This document shows, one piece after another, positions 8,188 to 17,581 of a DNA stretch of 64,000 nt. The notes under the pieces are model-generated. The model did no database searches, was not told the origin of the DNA, and saw nothing but the letters and a program-made list of their open reading frames with translations. The DNA comes from Mesorhizobium caraganae. Lineage in GTDB: Bacteria; Pseudomonadota; Alphaproteobacteria; Rhizobiales; Rhizobiaceae. Location of the stretch: positions 62,001 to 126,000 of the forward strand of contig NZ_JAFCGY010000009.1 of NCBI RefSeq assembly GCF_016836705.1, written 5' to 3'. Position 1 is the stretch's first letter, and every line of letters starts with the position of its first letter. Position numbers and translations under genes: made by a program.

Positions 8188-9237
8188 ATGGTTTCCGATG
8201 CCGCGCCTGCGCCCGCCAAGACCCCCGTCACCCTGCGTGAGGTAGCGTCCGCCGCCGGCGTCAGCGTGGCGACGGCGTCGAAGGCACTGAACGGGCAGGG
8301 GCGCATGACGGCACGGACGCGCGAGCGCATTCGTGAGACGGCTCAGCGGCTCGGGTTCCGGCCGAACAGCCTGGCACAGAGCCTGTTGCGCAAGCGCTCC
8401 TTCACCGTCGGGCTGCTGACCAATGATACCTATGGACGCTTCTCGCTGCCGCTGATGGCTGGCGTTTCCGATGCGCTGGTCGATGCCGGCGTCTCGGTGT
8501 TCCTGTGCAATGTCGAGGACGACCAGCGGCTCGGCCAGCTGCATGTCGAGGCCATGCTCGACAAGCGCGTCGACGGCATCATCGCCACCGGCAAGCGCAT
8601 CGACCGCCACCTGCCGGTCGACCTCGCCAATCTGCGCATCCCGGTGATCTACGCCTTTACCCAGCCCGATCCCGACGCCATCGGCTTCGTCTCCGACGAT
8701 GCCGGCGGCGCGCGGCTGGCGGTCGAGCAGTTTTGCGTGCTTGGGCGCCGGCGCATCGCCCATGTCAGCGGTCCTGCGAGCTTCGCCGTGGTGCATGAGC
8801 GGGCGCGTGCCTATCGCGAGGTGCTGACCGAGCATAGCCTGCCGGTTGCCGAGCCGCTGCTCGGGCACTGGTCGGAGGCCTGGGGGCACGAGGCGGTCGC
8901 AAGACTGTTCGACGGCAAGGCGGGCAGGGGGGAGAAACCCGACGCCGTCTTCTGCGGCAACGACCAGATCGCGCGCGGCGTCATCGATGCGCTGCGCGAG
9001 CGCGGCATCGGCGTGCCCGGCGATGTCGGCGTCATCGGCTTCGACAATTGGGAGATCGTGGCGGAAGCGACGCGGCCGCCGCTGACTTCGGTCGACATGA
9101 ACCTTTCAGCGCTTGGCCGCGAGGCCGGGCTTGCGCTGCTTTCGCTCGTCGGCGGCCAACCGGCCGCGCCGGGCATCCGAAAACTGCCGTGCCGGCTGGT
9201 GGTGCGTCAGTCATGCGGCCGTCCACCAGGCGGCTAG
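8188..9237 (+). CDS. LacI family transcriptional regulator of the arabinofuranoside operon
   Basis: A 349-residue repressor. The N-terminal helix-turn-helix and hinge are clear at about residues 12-60 (VTLREVASAAGVSVATASKALNG), followed by a periplasmic-binding-like sugar sensor domain (GLLTNDTYGRFSLPLMAGV; FCGNDQIARGVIDALRERG; DVGVIGFDNWEIV). It is the first gene of a unit continuing with a binding protein, two permeases and a GH127 enzyme. Two identical dyads upstream are its likely operators. The inducer is probably L-arabinose or an arabinofuranosyl oligosaccharide, inferred from the last gene. Confidence 0.93.
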   Translation: MVSDAAPAPAKTPVTLREVASAAGVSVATASKALNGQGRMTARTRERIRETAQRLGFRPNSLAQSLLRKRSFTVGLLTNDTYGRFSLPLMAGVSDALVDAGVSVFLCNVEDDQRLGQLHVEAMLDKRVDGIIATGKRIDRHLPVDLANLRIPVIYAFTQPDPDAIGFVSDDAGGARLAVEQFCVLGRRRIAHVSGPASFAVVHERARAYREVLTEHSLPVAEPLLGHWSEAWGHEAVARLFDGKAGRGEKPDAVFCGNDQIARGVIDALRERGIGVPGDVGVIGFDNWEIVAEATRPPLTSVDMNLSALGREAGLALLSLVGGQPAAPGIRKLPCRLVVRQSCGRPPGG

Positions 9238-9306
9238 GAGAACGCGCGGCGCGATCTGGGAGAGCGCCGCAATAGGGAGGAGAACAGAACCATGAGGAGG
9301 AAAACC

Positions 9307-10548
9307 ATGAAGACCAGGATTGCCGGGCTTGCCTTTGCCGCGAGTATTTTCGCTATGCCCGCCATGGCCGCCGACACGGCCAATATCTGGGTGCGTGCCG
9401 ACGGCTCGAATTTCATGCCGCGCATCGTCGATGCCTTCAACAAGGCGCATGAGAACCAGATCAAGCTCGACATCATCCCCAATGCCGAGATCATTCCGAA
9501 ATATGGCGCCGCGGCCGCCGGCGGCACTGCGCCCGACGCGCTGTCACTTGACCTGATCTACACACCGGCCTTTTCCGCCGCCGGCCAGCTGGAAGACATC
9601 ACTGACTGGGCGAAGTCGCTGCCCTATTTCGCCAGCCTGTCGCCGGCGCACGTCAAGACCGGCACCTACAAGGGCCGCATCTACGGCCTGCCGTTCTCGG
9701 CTGATAGCTCGGTGCTGATCTGGAACAAGAAGCTGTTCAAGCAGGCCGGGCTCGACCCTGAAAAGGGTCCGGCCAACTGGGCCGAAATCGAAGCCGACGC
9801 CGAGAAGGTCAACGCGCTCGGAGGCGACATCAAGGGCTTCTATTTCTCCGGCAATTGCGGCGGCTGCAACATCTTCACCTTCACGCCGCTGATCTGGGCC
9901 TCGGGCGGCGACATCCTGGCTGAGGACGGCGCCAAGGCGACGCTGGACAGCCCGCAATTGCGCGGCGCCATCGACCTCTACCGGTCGATGGTCAAGAAGG
10001 ATCTGGTGCCGGCGGGCGCGCAGACCGACACCGGTTCCAACTTCTTTGCCGCCTTTGCCGCCGGCAATATCGGCATCTCGCCCTCCGGCGCCTTCGCCAT
10101 CGGCGCGCTCAACACGCAGTATCCTGATGTCGATTACGGCGTCACCTTTCTGCCGGGCAAGGATGGCGGCTGGTCATCCTTCGCCGGCGGCGACAATTTC
10201 GTCGTGACCAAGGGCACCACAAAGCTCGCCGTGGTGAAGGAGTTTCTCGACTTCGCCTATTCGCTCGAGGGCCAGACCATCCTCGCCAAATACGGCAGCC
10301 TGCCGGTGCGCGGCGACATCGCCAAGGAGGCGCTGAAGGATCTCGACCCGCGCTACCAGATCGCCGCCGAGGCGATGGCCAAGGGCCGCACACCCTATTC
10401 GGTGGTGTTCAACGATTTGATCAACTCCGCCAACGGCCCGTGGACGCAGATGGTCAACGAAGTCTTCTTCGGCGACGATGTCGACGGCGCGATCGCGAAC
10501 GCCCAGGAGACCATGCAGTCGATCATCGACCAGGCGCCGCAGAAATAG
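9307..10548 (+). CDS. Sugar ABC transporter substrate-binding protein
   Basis: A 413-residue family-1 (MalE/UgpB-like) solute-binding protein with a Sec signal peptide cleaved after AMA, placing it in the periplasm. Family features include the solute-contact region FSADSSVLIWNKKLFKQAGLD and the C-terminal YSLEGQTILAKYGSLPVRGD. ATG 9307 is preferred because AGGAGG lies 6 bp upstream. An in-frame ATG at 9292, also behind a purine-rich site, would add five residues. It follows the regulator by 69 bp and precedes two permeases. The ligand is inferred to be an arabinofuranose-containing sugar. Confidence 0.93.
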   Translation: MKTRIAGLAFAASIFAMPAMAADTANIWVRADGSNFMPRIVDAFNKAHENQIKLDIIPNAEIIPKYGAAAAGGTAPDALSLDLIYTPAFSAAGQLEDITDWAKSLPYFASLSPAHVKTGTYKGRIYGLPFSADSSVLIWNKKLFKQAGLDPEKGPANWAEIEADAEKVNALGGDIKGFYFSGNCGGCNIFTFTPLIWASGGDILAEDGAKATLDSPQLRGAIDLYRSMVKKDLVPAGAQTDTGSNFFAAFAAGNIGISPSGAFAIGALNTQYPDVDYGVTFLPGKDGGWSSFAGGDNFVVTKGTTKLAVVKEFLDFAYSLEGQTILAKYGSLPVRGDIAKEALKDLDPRYQIAAEAMAKGRTPYSVVFNDLINSANGPWTQMVNEVFFGDDVDGAIANAQETMQSIIDQAPQK

Positions 10549-10555
10549 CGCCGCC

Positions 10556-10697
10556 CTCAACCTCCCCCTTGAGGGGAGGTCGGACCCGAAGGGTCCGGGT
10601 GGGGTCGCCTGCGAAGTGCTCGGCCTTTCTGTCGGCGCACTGCGCAGAGGACCCCACCCCCGGCCTTCGGCCGGACCCTCCCCTCGAGGGGGAGGGG
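10556..10697. repeat. Palindromic repeat between binding-protein and permease genes (copy D)
   Basis: The arms CCTCCCCCTTGAGGGGAGGT and CCCTCCCCTCGAGGGGGAGG bracket inner arms CGGACCCGAAGGGTCCG and GGCCTTCGGCC. The position between malE-like and malF-like genes matches where many ABC operons carry REP-type hairpins. It could protect the upstream message or attenuate permease expression. Confidence 0.8.
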
Positions 10698-10719
10698 GAC
10701 GCCGCAACTGGAGCATCGC

Positions 10720-11646
10720 ATGACCACCATCGCAGCAACCTCCGCCCCGGCGCGCCCGCGAAAACTGGTCGGCGCCGGGCGCCGGCAGTGGATCGGCTTG
10801 CTCTATGTCGCGCCGGCCGTGGCGCTGGTCGTCGTGTTCTTCATCATCCCGCTCGGCATGACGGCGTGGATGTCGTTGCACAACTGGCCGCTGATGGGCG
10901 AGCACAGCTACATCGGTCTCGATAATTATTGGGCGATCCTGCACGACACCAGGTTCTGGAATGCGCTGCGCTTCACCGGCCTCTACACGGTGGTGGTGAC
11001 GATCGCGATCTTCGCCGTCGCCTTTCCGCTGGCGCTGTTCATCGAGCGTCCACGGCGGCTCACCGGCTTCTACCGCACGTCCTTCTTCATGCCGGCTGTT
11101 ATCGGCTTCGCTTCGGCGAGCCTGCTCTGGTCGTGGCTTTTGAATGTCGATTCCGGCCTGTTCAGTCCGGCCGCCTTCGACCTCGGCCTCACCGGGAAGA
11201 AATTCAACCTTCTGGCCACCTTCCAGCCGGCCTTCTGGTCGATCATCGCCATGGTCGTGTGGAAGGTGGCGGGCTTCACCATGATCATCCTGATGACCGG
11301 CCTGCAGTCGATCCCGACCGATCTGCAGGAGGCGGCGATGATCGATGGGGCAGGGCCGTTCGCGCGCTTTCGCGCCATCACGCTGCCGCTGATGCGCCGC
11401 ACCCTGGCGCTGGCGCTGATCCTGTCGGTCGCCGGCTCCATCCTCGCCTTCGACCAGTTCTACATCATCCTGCGCGGCGGTCCGCGCAATCAGACGCTGA
11501 CCGCCGTCTACTGGATATTCAACCAGTCCTTCGTATCGTTCAAGCTGGGCTATGGCGCCGCGCTGTCGATGATCCTGCTCGCCATCCTGGTCGCGCTCAG
11601 CACGTTCCAGCTCTGGCTGCTGCGCAAGCCCGAGGGGGTCGACTGA
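10720..11646 (+). CDS. Sugar ABC transporter permease (MalF-like)
   Basis: A 308-residue inner-membrane permease with about six transmembrane helices, beginning with the helix IGLLYVAPAVALVVVFFIIPLGMTAWMS (quoted in part). The EAA-type cytoplasmic loop that docks the ATPase is visible as LQEAAMIDGAGPFARFRAITLPL (residues about 205-227, in part). GGAG lies 7 bp before the ATG. The stop overlaps the next permease start by one base (TGATG), so the two permeases are translationally coupled. It pairs with the upstream binding protein. No ATP-binding subunit gene is present in the operon. Confidence 0.93.
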   Translation: MTTIAATSAPARPRKLVGAGRRQWIGLLYVAPAVALVVVFFIIPLGMTAWMSLHNWPLMGEHSYIGLDNYWAILHDTRFWNALRFTGLYTVVVTIAIFAVAFPLALFIERPRRLTGFYRTSFFMPAVIGFASASLLWSWLLNVDSGLFSPAAFDLGLTGKKFNLLATFQPAFWSIIAMVVWKVAGFTMIILMTGLQSIPTDLQEAAMIDGAGPFARFRAITLPLMRRTLALALILSVAGSILAFDQFYIILRGGPRNQTLTAVYWIFNQSFVSFKLGYGAALSMILLAILVALSTFQLWLLRKPEGVD

Positions 11647-12503
11647 TGGCGCAGGCAAGAAGCCGTAACAGCCGCTTGCGCCTCGGCATCGCCGAGCACG
11701 CGACCGGCATGATCGCCTCGGTGCTGTTCCTGGCACCGATCGTCTGGACGGTGCTGTCGGCCTTCAAGCCGTCGCAAGAGGCGCGCCTGCCGCCGCTGCC
11801 GCCTTGGCCGACCACCGGTTTTTCGGTCGAAAATTACGGCACGCTCAACACTTTCGGCGACGGGCTGTGGCTGCCGGCGCAAAACAGCCTCTATGTCTCC
11901 GTCATGACGGTGGTGTTTTCCGTCATCGTCAGCGTGCTTGCCGGCTACGGCTTCTCGCGCTTCCGCTTTCCGTTCAAGGACCTGCTCTTCGTCGTCATCC
12001 TGTCGACGATCATGATCCCGTTCCAGTCGATCCTGACGCCGATCTTCCTGGTGCTTACCAAGGTCGGCCTGCACAACACGCTGACCGGGCTGGTCTGCGT
12101 CTATGTCACGCTGCAGCTGCCGTTCTCGATCTTCATGATGCGCAACGCCTTCGACGCGGTGCCGCGCGAGATCGAGGAGGCCGCCCGCATGGACGGTGCC
12201 AACAATCTCACCATGCTGCTGAAGGTGATGCTGCCTTTGGTCTGGCCCGGCATCGTCACCATCGCGCTGTTCGCGTTCCTCGGCGCCTGGAACGAGTTCC
12301 TGGCCGCCCTCGTGCTGATGACCGACCAGTCCAAATTCACGCTGCCGATCATGATGACCGCACTTCAATCCGGCCGCTTCGGCGCCATCGACTGGGGCGC
12401 CGTGCAGGCCGGCGTCACCGTGATGATGGTGCCTTGTCTGATCCTCTTCCTGTTGCTGCAGCGCTTCTACATACGCGGCCTGATGGCCGGCGCCGTGAAA
12501 TGA
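11646..12503 (+). CDS. Carbohydrate ABC transporter permease (MalG-like)
   Basis: A 285-residue permease with about six membrane spans and the docking loop EIEEAARMDGANNLTMLLKV, the MalG-type EAA motif. The start is the ATG overlapping the preceding stop, since upstream in-frame sequence is a shadow of the first permease. The C-terminus (FYIRGLMAGAVK) is typical for the family. It forms the heterodimeric channel with the MalF-like protein for import of the GH127 substrate or a related sugar, and must borrow an ATPase encoded elsewhere. Confidence 0.93.
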   Translation: MAQARSRNSRLRLGIAEHATGMIASVLFLAPIVWTVLSAFKPSQEARLPPLPPWPTTGFSVENYGTLNTFGDGLWLPAQNSLYVSVMTVVFSVIVSVLAGYGFSRFRFPFKDLLFVVILSTIMIPFQSILTPIFLVLTKVGLHNTLTGLVCVYVTLQLPFSIFMMRNAFDAVPREIEEAARMDGANNLTMLLKVMLPLVWPGIVTIALFAFLGAWNEFLAALVLMTDQSKFTLPIMMTALQSGRFGAIDWGAVQAGVTVMMVPCLILFLLLQRFYIRGLMAGAVK

Positions 12504-12546
12504 CCCGCGGTGAAATGACAATGACGAAATCGAACGGAGCCAGCCG

Positions 12547-14526
12547 ATGACCGCACACAAATCCGCCGCCCGGAAGACGGGAAAACTGAGCCTCGCCTTC
12601 CGCCCGCTGCCGGTGCCGCAGGTCGATGTGCGCGGCTTCTGGGGCGACCGCGTCGATGCGGTTGCCTCGCGCACCGCCGACATCCTCTACGAGCGCTGCG
12701 TCGAAGCCCGCATGCTGGAGCAGATCGATCCGGACCGGCCGTCGCCCGGTCTCGTCATCCCATTCCATTCGCCGTCGCCCGACGAGGCGGCCACGCCCGG
12801 CTTCACCGGCTCGACGGTGACAACGCAGATGTTCTGGGATTCCGACTGGGGCAAGACCATCGAGACCGCCGCCTATTCGCTCTACCGCCGCCGCAACGAC
12901 CGGCTGGAGAAAAACATCGACGCCGTCATCGACATGTACGAAAAGCTGCAGCAGCCCGACGGCTATCTGTCCTCCTGGTACCAGCGCATCCAGCCTGGCC
13001 TGCGCTGGACCAATTTGCGCGACTGCCACGAGCTCTACTGCGCCGGTCATCTGATCGAGGGCGCGGTCGCCTATTTCCAGGCCACCGGCAAGCGCAAGCT
13101 GCTCGACATCCTATGCCGCTATGCCGACCATATCGCCGACAGGTTCGGGCCAGAGCCCGGTAAGCAGAAGGGCTATTGCGGCCATGAGGAGATCGAGTTG
13201 GCGCTGGTCAAGCTGGCGCGAGCGACCGGCCAGCGGAAATACATGGAGCTGGCGAAATACTTCATCGACCAGCGCGGCGTTGAGCCGCATTATTTCGACG
13301 AGGAGGCGCGTGCGCGCGGCGCCGACCCGAAGGCCTATCATTTCAAGACCTACGAATACAATCAGTCGCACAGGCCGGTGCGCGAGCAGGACAAGGTCGT
13401 CGGTCACGCGGTCAGGGCGATGTACCTATATTCCGGCATGGCCGACATCGCCACCGAATATGGCGACGATACGCTGCGGGCGGCGCTCGACCGGCTCTGG
13501 GATGATCTCACCACCAAGAGCCTCTACGTCACCGGCGGCATCGGGCCGTCGGCCCATAATGAGGGCTTCACCAGCGATTACGACCTGCCCAACGAAACCG
13601 CCTATGCCGAGACCTGTGCCTCGGTCGGGCTGGTGTTCTGGGCCAGCCGCATGCTCGGCATGGGTCCCAACGCCCGCTACGCCGACATGATGGAGCGGGC
13701 GCTCTACAACGGCTCGATCTCCGGCCTGTCGCTCGACGGCTCGCTGTTCTTCTACGAGAACCCGCTGGAAAGCCGGGGCAAGCACAATCGCTGGAAATGG
13801 CACCGCTGCCCCTGCTGCCCGCCCAATATCGGCCGCATGGTGGCGTCGATCGGCAGCTATTTCTACGGCCTGGCCGACGATGCGCTGGCCGTCCACCTCT
13901 ATGGCGACTCGACGGCGCGTTTCGACATCGCGGGCACGCCGGTCAGCATCGTCCAGACCAGCAACTATCCCTGGGACGGCGCGGTCTCGATCCGGGTCGA
14001 GCCGGATGCGCCCGTTGAGTTCACGCTGCATCTGCGCGTGCCGTCCTGGTGCCGCAAGGCGACGCTGAAGGTCAACGGCGCGCCTGTCGACCTCGATGCC
14101 GCGTCGAACGATGGCTACGCGGCGATCCGGCGCGAGTGGCAAAAGGGCGACCGTGTCGAGCTCGACCTCGACATGTCGATCTCGCGTCTGTTCGCCAACC
14201 CGCAGGTGCGCCAGGACATCGGCCGCGTAGCGCTCGCGCGCGGCCCGTTGATCTACTGCGTCGAAGAGACCGACAATGCCGGCCAACTGCACCGCATCAC
14301 CTTGCCGCGCACGGCTGAGATCGAGGCGCATCCCGAACCGAACCTTCTCGGCGGCGTCGTCACCCTCTCGGCCATCGGCAGCAGGGCCGAGGCGGAGAAC
14401 TGGGGCACCGCTCTCTATCGCACCGAGGCGCCAGCCGTCGAGCAGGCGAAGCTCAAGGCCGTCCCTTATTACGCCTGGGACAATCGTGACCCCGGCGAGA
14501 TGGTGGTGTGGTTGCGCGACGGGTGA
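12547..14526 (+). CDS. GH127 beta-L-arabinofuranosidase
   Basis: A 659-residue glycoside hydrolase of family 127, with no signal peptide, so it acts in the cytoplasm on imported oligosaccharides. The zinc/nucleophile signature is complete: Glu355-Thr-Cys357 (YAETCAS) and the Cys423-Cys424 pair in HRCPCCPPN. These match the Glu-x-Cys and Cys-Cys zinc site of characterised HypBA1-type enzymes, where one Cys is the nucleophile. It is expected to release L-arabinose from beta-L-arabinofuranosyl units, as found on hydroxyproline-rich plant glycoproteins. It ends the LacI-controlled importer operon, 43 bp after the permease. Confidence 0.93.
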   Translation: MTAHKSAARKTGKLSLAFRPLPVPQVDVRGFWGDRVDAVASRTADILYERCVEARMLEQIDPDRPSPGLVIPFHSPSPDEAATPGFTGSTVTTQMFWDSDWGKTIETAAYSLYRRRNDRLEKNIDAVIDMYEKLQQPDGYLSSWYQRIQPGLRWTNLRDCHELYCAGHLIEGAVAYFQATGKRKLLDILCRYADHIADRFGPEPGKQKGYCGHEEIELALVKLARATGQRKYMELAKYFIDQRGVEPHYFDEEARARGADPKAYHFKTYEYNQSHRPVREQDKVVGHAVRAMYLYSGMADIATEYGDDTLRAALDRLWDDLTTKSLYVTGGIGPSAHNEGFTSDYDLPNETAYAETCASVGLVFWASRMLGMGPNARYADMMERALYNGSISGLSLDGSLFFYENPLESRGKHNRWKWHRCPCCPPNIGRMVASIGSYFYGLADDALAVHLYGDSTARFDIAGTPVSIVQTSNYPWDGAVSIRVEPDAPVEFTLHLRVPSWCRKATLKVNGAPVDLDAASNDGYAAIRREWQKGDRVELDLDMSISRLFANPQVRQDIGRVALARGPLIYCVEETDNAGQLHRITLPRTAEIEAHPEPNLLGGVVTLSAIGSRAEAENWGTALYRTEAPAVEQAKLKAVPYYAWDNRDPGEMVVWLRDG

Positions 14527-14527
14527 G

Positions 14528-15325
14528 TTACAAACTCACGAAAGCCGTTAGCGGCAGATGATCAGACGCAACCCGCGATAGCGGCGTATCATGGGCTTCC
14601 ACCGACGAGACCATGCCGTGCCGGTTGGCCATGATCCGGTCGAGCGCCAGCACCGGCAGGCCCGAGGGGAAAGTCGGCACGGCCGGCGGCGTGGCGAAGG
14701 TGGTGTGCAGCGTCTTCAGCGCCGAGCGGTTGCCCAGCCGCCATTCATTGAGGTCGCCGAGCAGCAAGGTCGGCCTTTCATCCTGGCTGCTCATAATGTC
14801 GAGCACGACGCGGGCCTGCTCGGAGCGCGAGCGGCGCAGCAGGCCGAGATGCGCGGCAATGACGCGCAGCGTGCGTGTTTCGTCGAGGTCGATCTCAGCC
14901 ACCAGCGCGCCGCGCGGCTCCAGCCCCGGCAGCTTGATCTGATGCACGTCACGCACCGTGCCGCGCTTGAACAACAGAACGTTGCCGCGCCAGCCATGGC
15001 CCTTGCCGTTTCCCGAAACCGGCACCGGCACCAGCCCGGTTTCGTGTTCGATCCGGGCAAGATCGAGCAGCCCGGCGCGATCGCCAAACCGGTTGTCGGC
15101 CTCTTGCAAAGCAATGACGTCGGGGCCGATCTCGCGGATGACGCGGGCGGTCCGCTCGGGGTCGAACCGGCGGTCGGTGCCAATGCATTTGTGAACATTG
15201 TAGGAGGCGACCACCATCTCAGCGCCATCAACCCGCTTGCGCGGCGTCGCGTTCGCCTTGCGCGCTTTCCTGCCGCGGATCGACAGGAGCACGGTTTCGG
15301 GGAGGCTGCGTCCGTTTATGTCCAT
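14528..15325 (-). CDS. Endonuclease/exonuclease/phosphatase (EEP) family protein
   Basis: A 265-residue EEP-fold protein. Catalytic motifs visible are the Asn of ASYNVHKC, the metal-binding Glu in VIALQEADNR, the LLLGDLNEWR motif, and the terminal ASDHLPLTAFV (Asp-His). The ATG at 15323-15325 is chosen over an in-frame TTG at 15340. It lies 27 bp downstream of the PLD-family gene on the same strand, so the two are probably co-transcribed. The pairing suggests a role in phospholipid or phosphodiester turnover, but nuclease activity cannot be excluded. Confidence 0.88.
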   Translation of the reverse strand: MDINGRSLPETVLLSIRGRKARKANATPRKRVDGAEMVVASYNVHKCIGTDRRFDPERTARVIREIGPDVIALQEADNRFGDRAGLLDLARIEHETGLVPVPVSGNGKGHGWRGNVLLFKRGTVRDVHQIKLPGLEPRGALVAEIDLDETRTLRVIAAHLGLLRRSRSEQARVVLDIMSSQDERPTLLLGDLNEWRLGNRSALKTLHTTFATPPAVPTFPSGLPVLALDRIMANRHGMVSSVEAHDTPLSRVASDHLPLTAFVSL

Positions 15326-15352
15326 GGGCCTGCTGTTCAATCTGTACTGATT

Positions 15353-16813
15353 CTAAAGATAGGGCGATCCCAGCCATAGCAACCGGTCAAAGACACGGAT
15401 GACAAATGACCGCGCTTTCAGGGTTGCGAGTGTGACGGGTTTGGCGGAAGCGATTGCCGATCCGATGCGTGCTTCGATCTCGGTGGCAAAGCCTGCATCC
15501 AGCACCTCCAGGTCGATTTCGAAATTCAGCCGCAGCGACCGGGCGTCGAGGTTGGAGGAGCCGACATAGGCCCATACGCCATCGACCGACAGCAGCTTCG
15601 AATGGTCGAACGACCCTTCGTGGCGCCAGACACGGCAATAATGCTTCAGCACCTGGTCGTATTGCGCCGTCATGGCACGGCCGACCAGGAAGAGGTTGTT
15701 GACCGCCGGCACGACGATATCGATCTCGACGCCGCGCCGGGCGGCCGTGGTCAGCGCGCTGATGAATTCCCGGTCCGGCAGGAAATAGGGCGACATGATG
15801 CGGATCGATTTGCGGGCGACGGAAAATGCGCCCATCAGCAATTTGTGGTTGGTTTCGATGCTGGCGTCCGGCCCCGACGCCACGGCCCGCACCAGGATCG
15901 GCTGATCGGGCGGCGGCGAGGGTTTTTCGACGTGCCAGACCTCGTCCTTGAGGGCCTCGTTGCCGGCAAAGCGCCAGTCCTCGGCGGCAACCGCAAACAG
16001 GTCGGCCACGACCGGTCCAGTGACCTGGAAATGCGTATCCGCCGAACTGGCGGTTCCCGCGAATTCGGCCGAGAATCCCTTGCGGATGTTCATGCCTCCC
16101 GTGAATGCGACCGCACCGTCGACGATCAGGATCTTCCTGTGCGTTCTGAGGTTCGCATAGGGAAGTCTCAGGCCCATGACGATGTTGCCGTTGAAGAGGT
16201 CGACGGTGACGCCGGCTTCCCGGAGAGTCGTCAGGATGCTGGGCACGGAGTAGCGCACGCCGACGGCATCGATCAGCACGCGCACGGTGACGCCGCGCCG
16301 AACCGCGCCGGCAAGCGATTCGACGAACACCTGCCCGATCTCGTCATTGTCGAAGATGTAGGTCTCGAGCAGGACGCTGCGCTGTGCCTCGTCGATCGCC
16401 TTGCACATGGCCGCGTAAGCATCGTCGCCCGTCCTCAGCATGGTGATTGCGTTTCCCGAAAGCAGGCCGCGTCGCGCCACCCTGTCGCCCAATGTCTTCA
16501 GGCCGGCAAAGCGTTGGCCGAATTCGGCTGAGATCAGCGCTTCGAGCGCAATGTCGCGGTCGTGTTTGGCCGTCTCGGCTTCGCCCGCCACGGGCCTCAT
16601 GGCGCTGATCGTGGCGCGGCGGATGCGGTTGATGCCGGCGATGGCGTAGATGATTGCGCCCAGGAACGGCGACAAAATCATTACGCCCACCCAGCCGGTG
16701 GCGGCGCGGACGTCTTCCTTCGTCATGATGGCGTGGACGATGCCGATAGCGGCCATCAGCATCGGAATGATCACGAGGATCAGAGGCCAGTAGGTCACAA
16801 AGGTCTGCCACAT
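15353..16813 (-). CDS. cls: Cardiolipin synthase-like phospholipase D protein
   Basis: A 486-residue membrane enzyme. Two N-terminal transmembrane helices (WPLILVIIPMLMAAIGIVHAI; WVGVMILSPFLGAIIYAIAG) form the Cls hairpin. They are followed by two complete HKD catalytic motifs, HRKILIVDG and HSKLLSVDG, each ending in a GxxN/GSSN strand. It should join two phosphatidylglycerol molecules into cardiolipin at the inner membrane. The ATG at 16813 is used. An upstream TTG at 16849 would add 12 residues. It leads a two-gene unit with the EEP protein. A related PLD transferase activity is the main alternative. Confidence 0.9.
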   Translation of the reverse strand: MWQTFVTYWPLILVIIPMLMAAIGIVHAIMTKEDVRAATGWVGVMILSPFLGAIIYAIAGINRIRRATISAMRPVAGEAETAKHDRDIALEALISAEFGQRFAGLKTLGDRVARRGLLSGNAITMLRTGDDAYAAMCKAIDEAQRSVLLETYIFDNDEIGQVFVESLAGAVRRGVTVRVLIDAVGVRYSVPSILTTLREAGVTVDLFNGNIVMGLRLPYANLRTHRKILIVDGAVAFTGGMNIRKGFSAEFAGTASSADTHFQVTGPVVADLFAVAAEDWRFAGNEALKDEVWHVEKPSPPPDQPILVRAVASGPDASIETNHKLLMGAFSVARKSIRIMSPYFLPDREFISALTTAARRGVEIDIVVPAVNNLFLVGRAMTAQYDQVLKHYCRVWRHEGSFDHSKLLSVDGVWAYVGSSNLDARSLRLNFEIDLEVLDAGFATEIEARIGSAIASAKPVTLATLKARSFVIRVFDRLLWLGSPYL

Positions 16814-16882
16814 CGCCAGGACTATCGAGCCAGTGGCCGCAGAAGGCAATGCAAGGGATTGACGAGGACTGGGCTTGGCGCC

Positions 16883-17452
16883 TCAGTCCTTCGCCCGCTC
16901 CACATAGGAGCCATCCGCCGTCATCACCACCACGCGGGTGCCGGCGCTGATGTGCGGGGGGACTGCGGTGCGCACGCCGTTGGACAGCACGGCCGGCTTG
17001 TAGGACGACGAGGCCGTCTGGCCCTTGGTCACCGGCTCGGTCTCGACCACCTCGAAGGTGGCGCGCTGCGGCAGCACGAGGGCAATGGCGATGCCGTTGA
17101 ACTGCGAAATCTGCACCGCCATGCCTTCGAGCAGATAGGGCGCCATGTCGCCGACGACGCTTTCCGACACCGCGACCTGGTCGTAGCTCTCCGGGTTCAT
17201 GAAATGATAGCCTTCGCTATCGGCGTAGAGGAAGGTGTGCTCGCGGTCCTCGACATAGGCGCGCTCGACCTGCTCGGTGGTGCGGTAGCGCTCCGAAACC
17301 TTCACCCCGTCGGAGATGCGGCGCATGTCGAGCTGGGTGACCGGCGTGCCCTTGCCAGGGTGGATGTTTTCGGCAAAGAGGATCACGTAAAGCTTGCCGT
17401 CCTTGTCGACGACGTTGCCTTTACGCAGGGAACTGGCGATGACCTTCACCAC
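16883..17452 (-). CDS. efp: Translation elongation factor P
   Basis: EF-P relieves ribosome stalling at polyproline stretches. The 189-residue length, KOW-like N-domain and OB domains are normal for the family. The GTG at 17450-17452 gives MVKVIASSLRKGN and places the modifiable lysine at residue 34 in HPGKGTP, the same position that is beta-lysylated in E. coli. A divergent epmA gene, encoding the enzyme that attaches beta-lysine to this residue, starts 129 bp away, supporting that modification route here. Confidence 0.96.
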   Translation of the reverse strand: MVKVIASSLRKGNVVDKDGKLYVILFAENIHPGKGTPVTQLDMRRISDGVKVSERYRTTEQVERAYVEDREHTFLYADSEGYHFMNPESYDQVAVSESVVGDMAPYLLEGMAVQISQFNGIAIALVLPQRATFEVVETEPVTKGQTASSSYKPAVLSNGVRTAVPPHISAGTRVVVMTADGSYVERAKD

Positions 17453-17581
17453 GGTTTTCAATCCTAGACTTCGTTGGCCTGAAACGATTGTTCGGCGCAA
17501 ATCGGCTGCGAGAGCCGTCGCCGTAGCGCATCTTGGCGCGAACCGCCAGCCCTGTCAGCAATTCCGTTGCCCGGCAAAGCC

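Noticed and set aside
10174..11736. 520-codon minus-strand frame opposite the ABC transporter genes
   Set aside because: A low-complexity Arg/Gln/His-rich shadow of the permease genes that also crosses repeat D.
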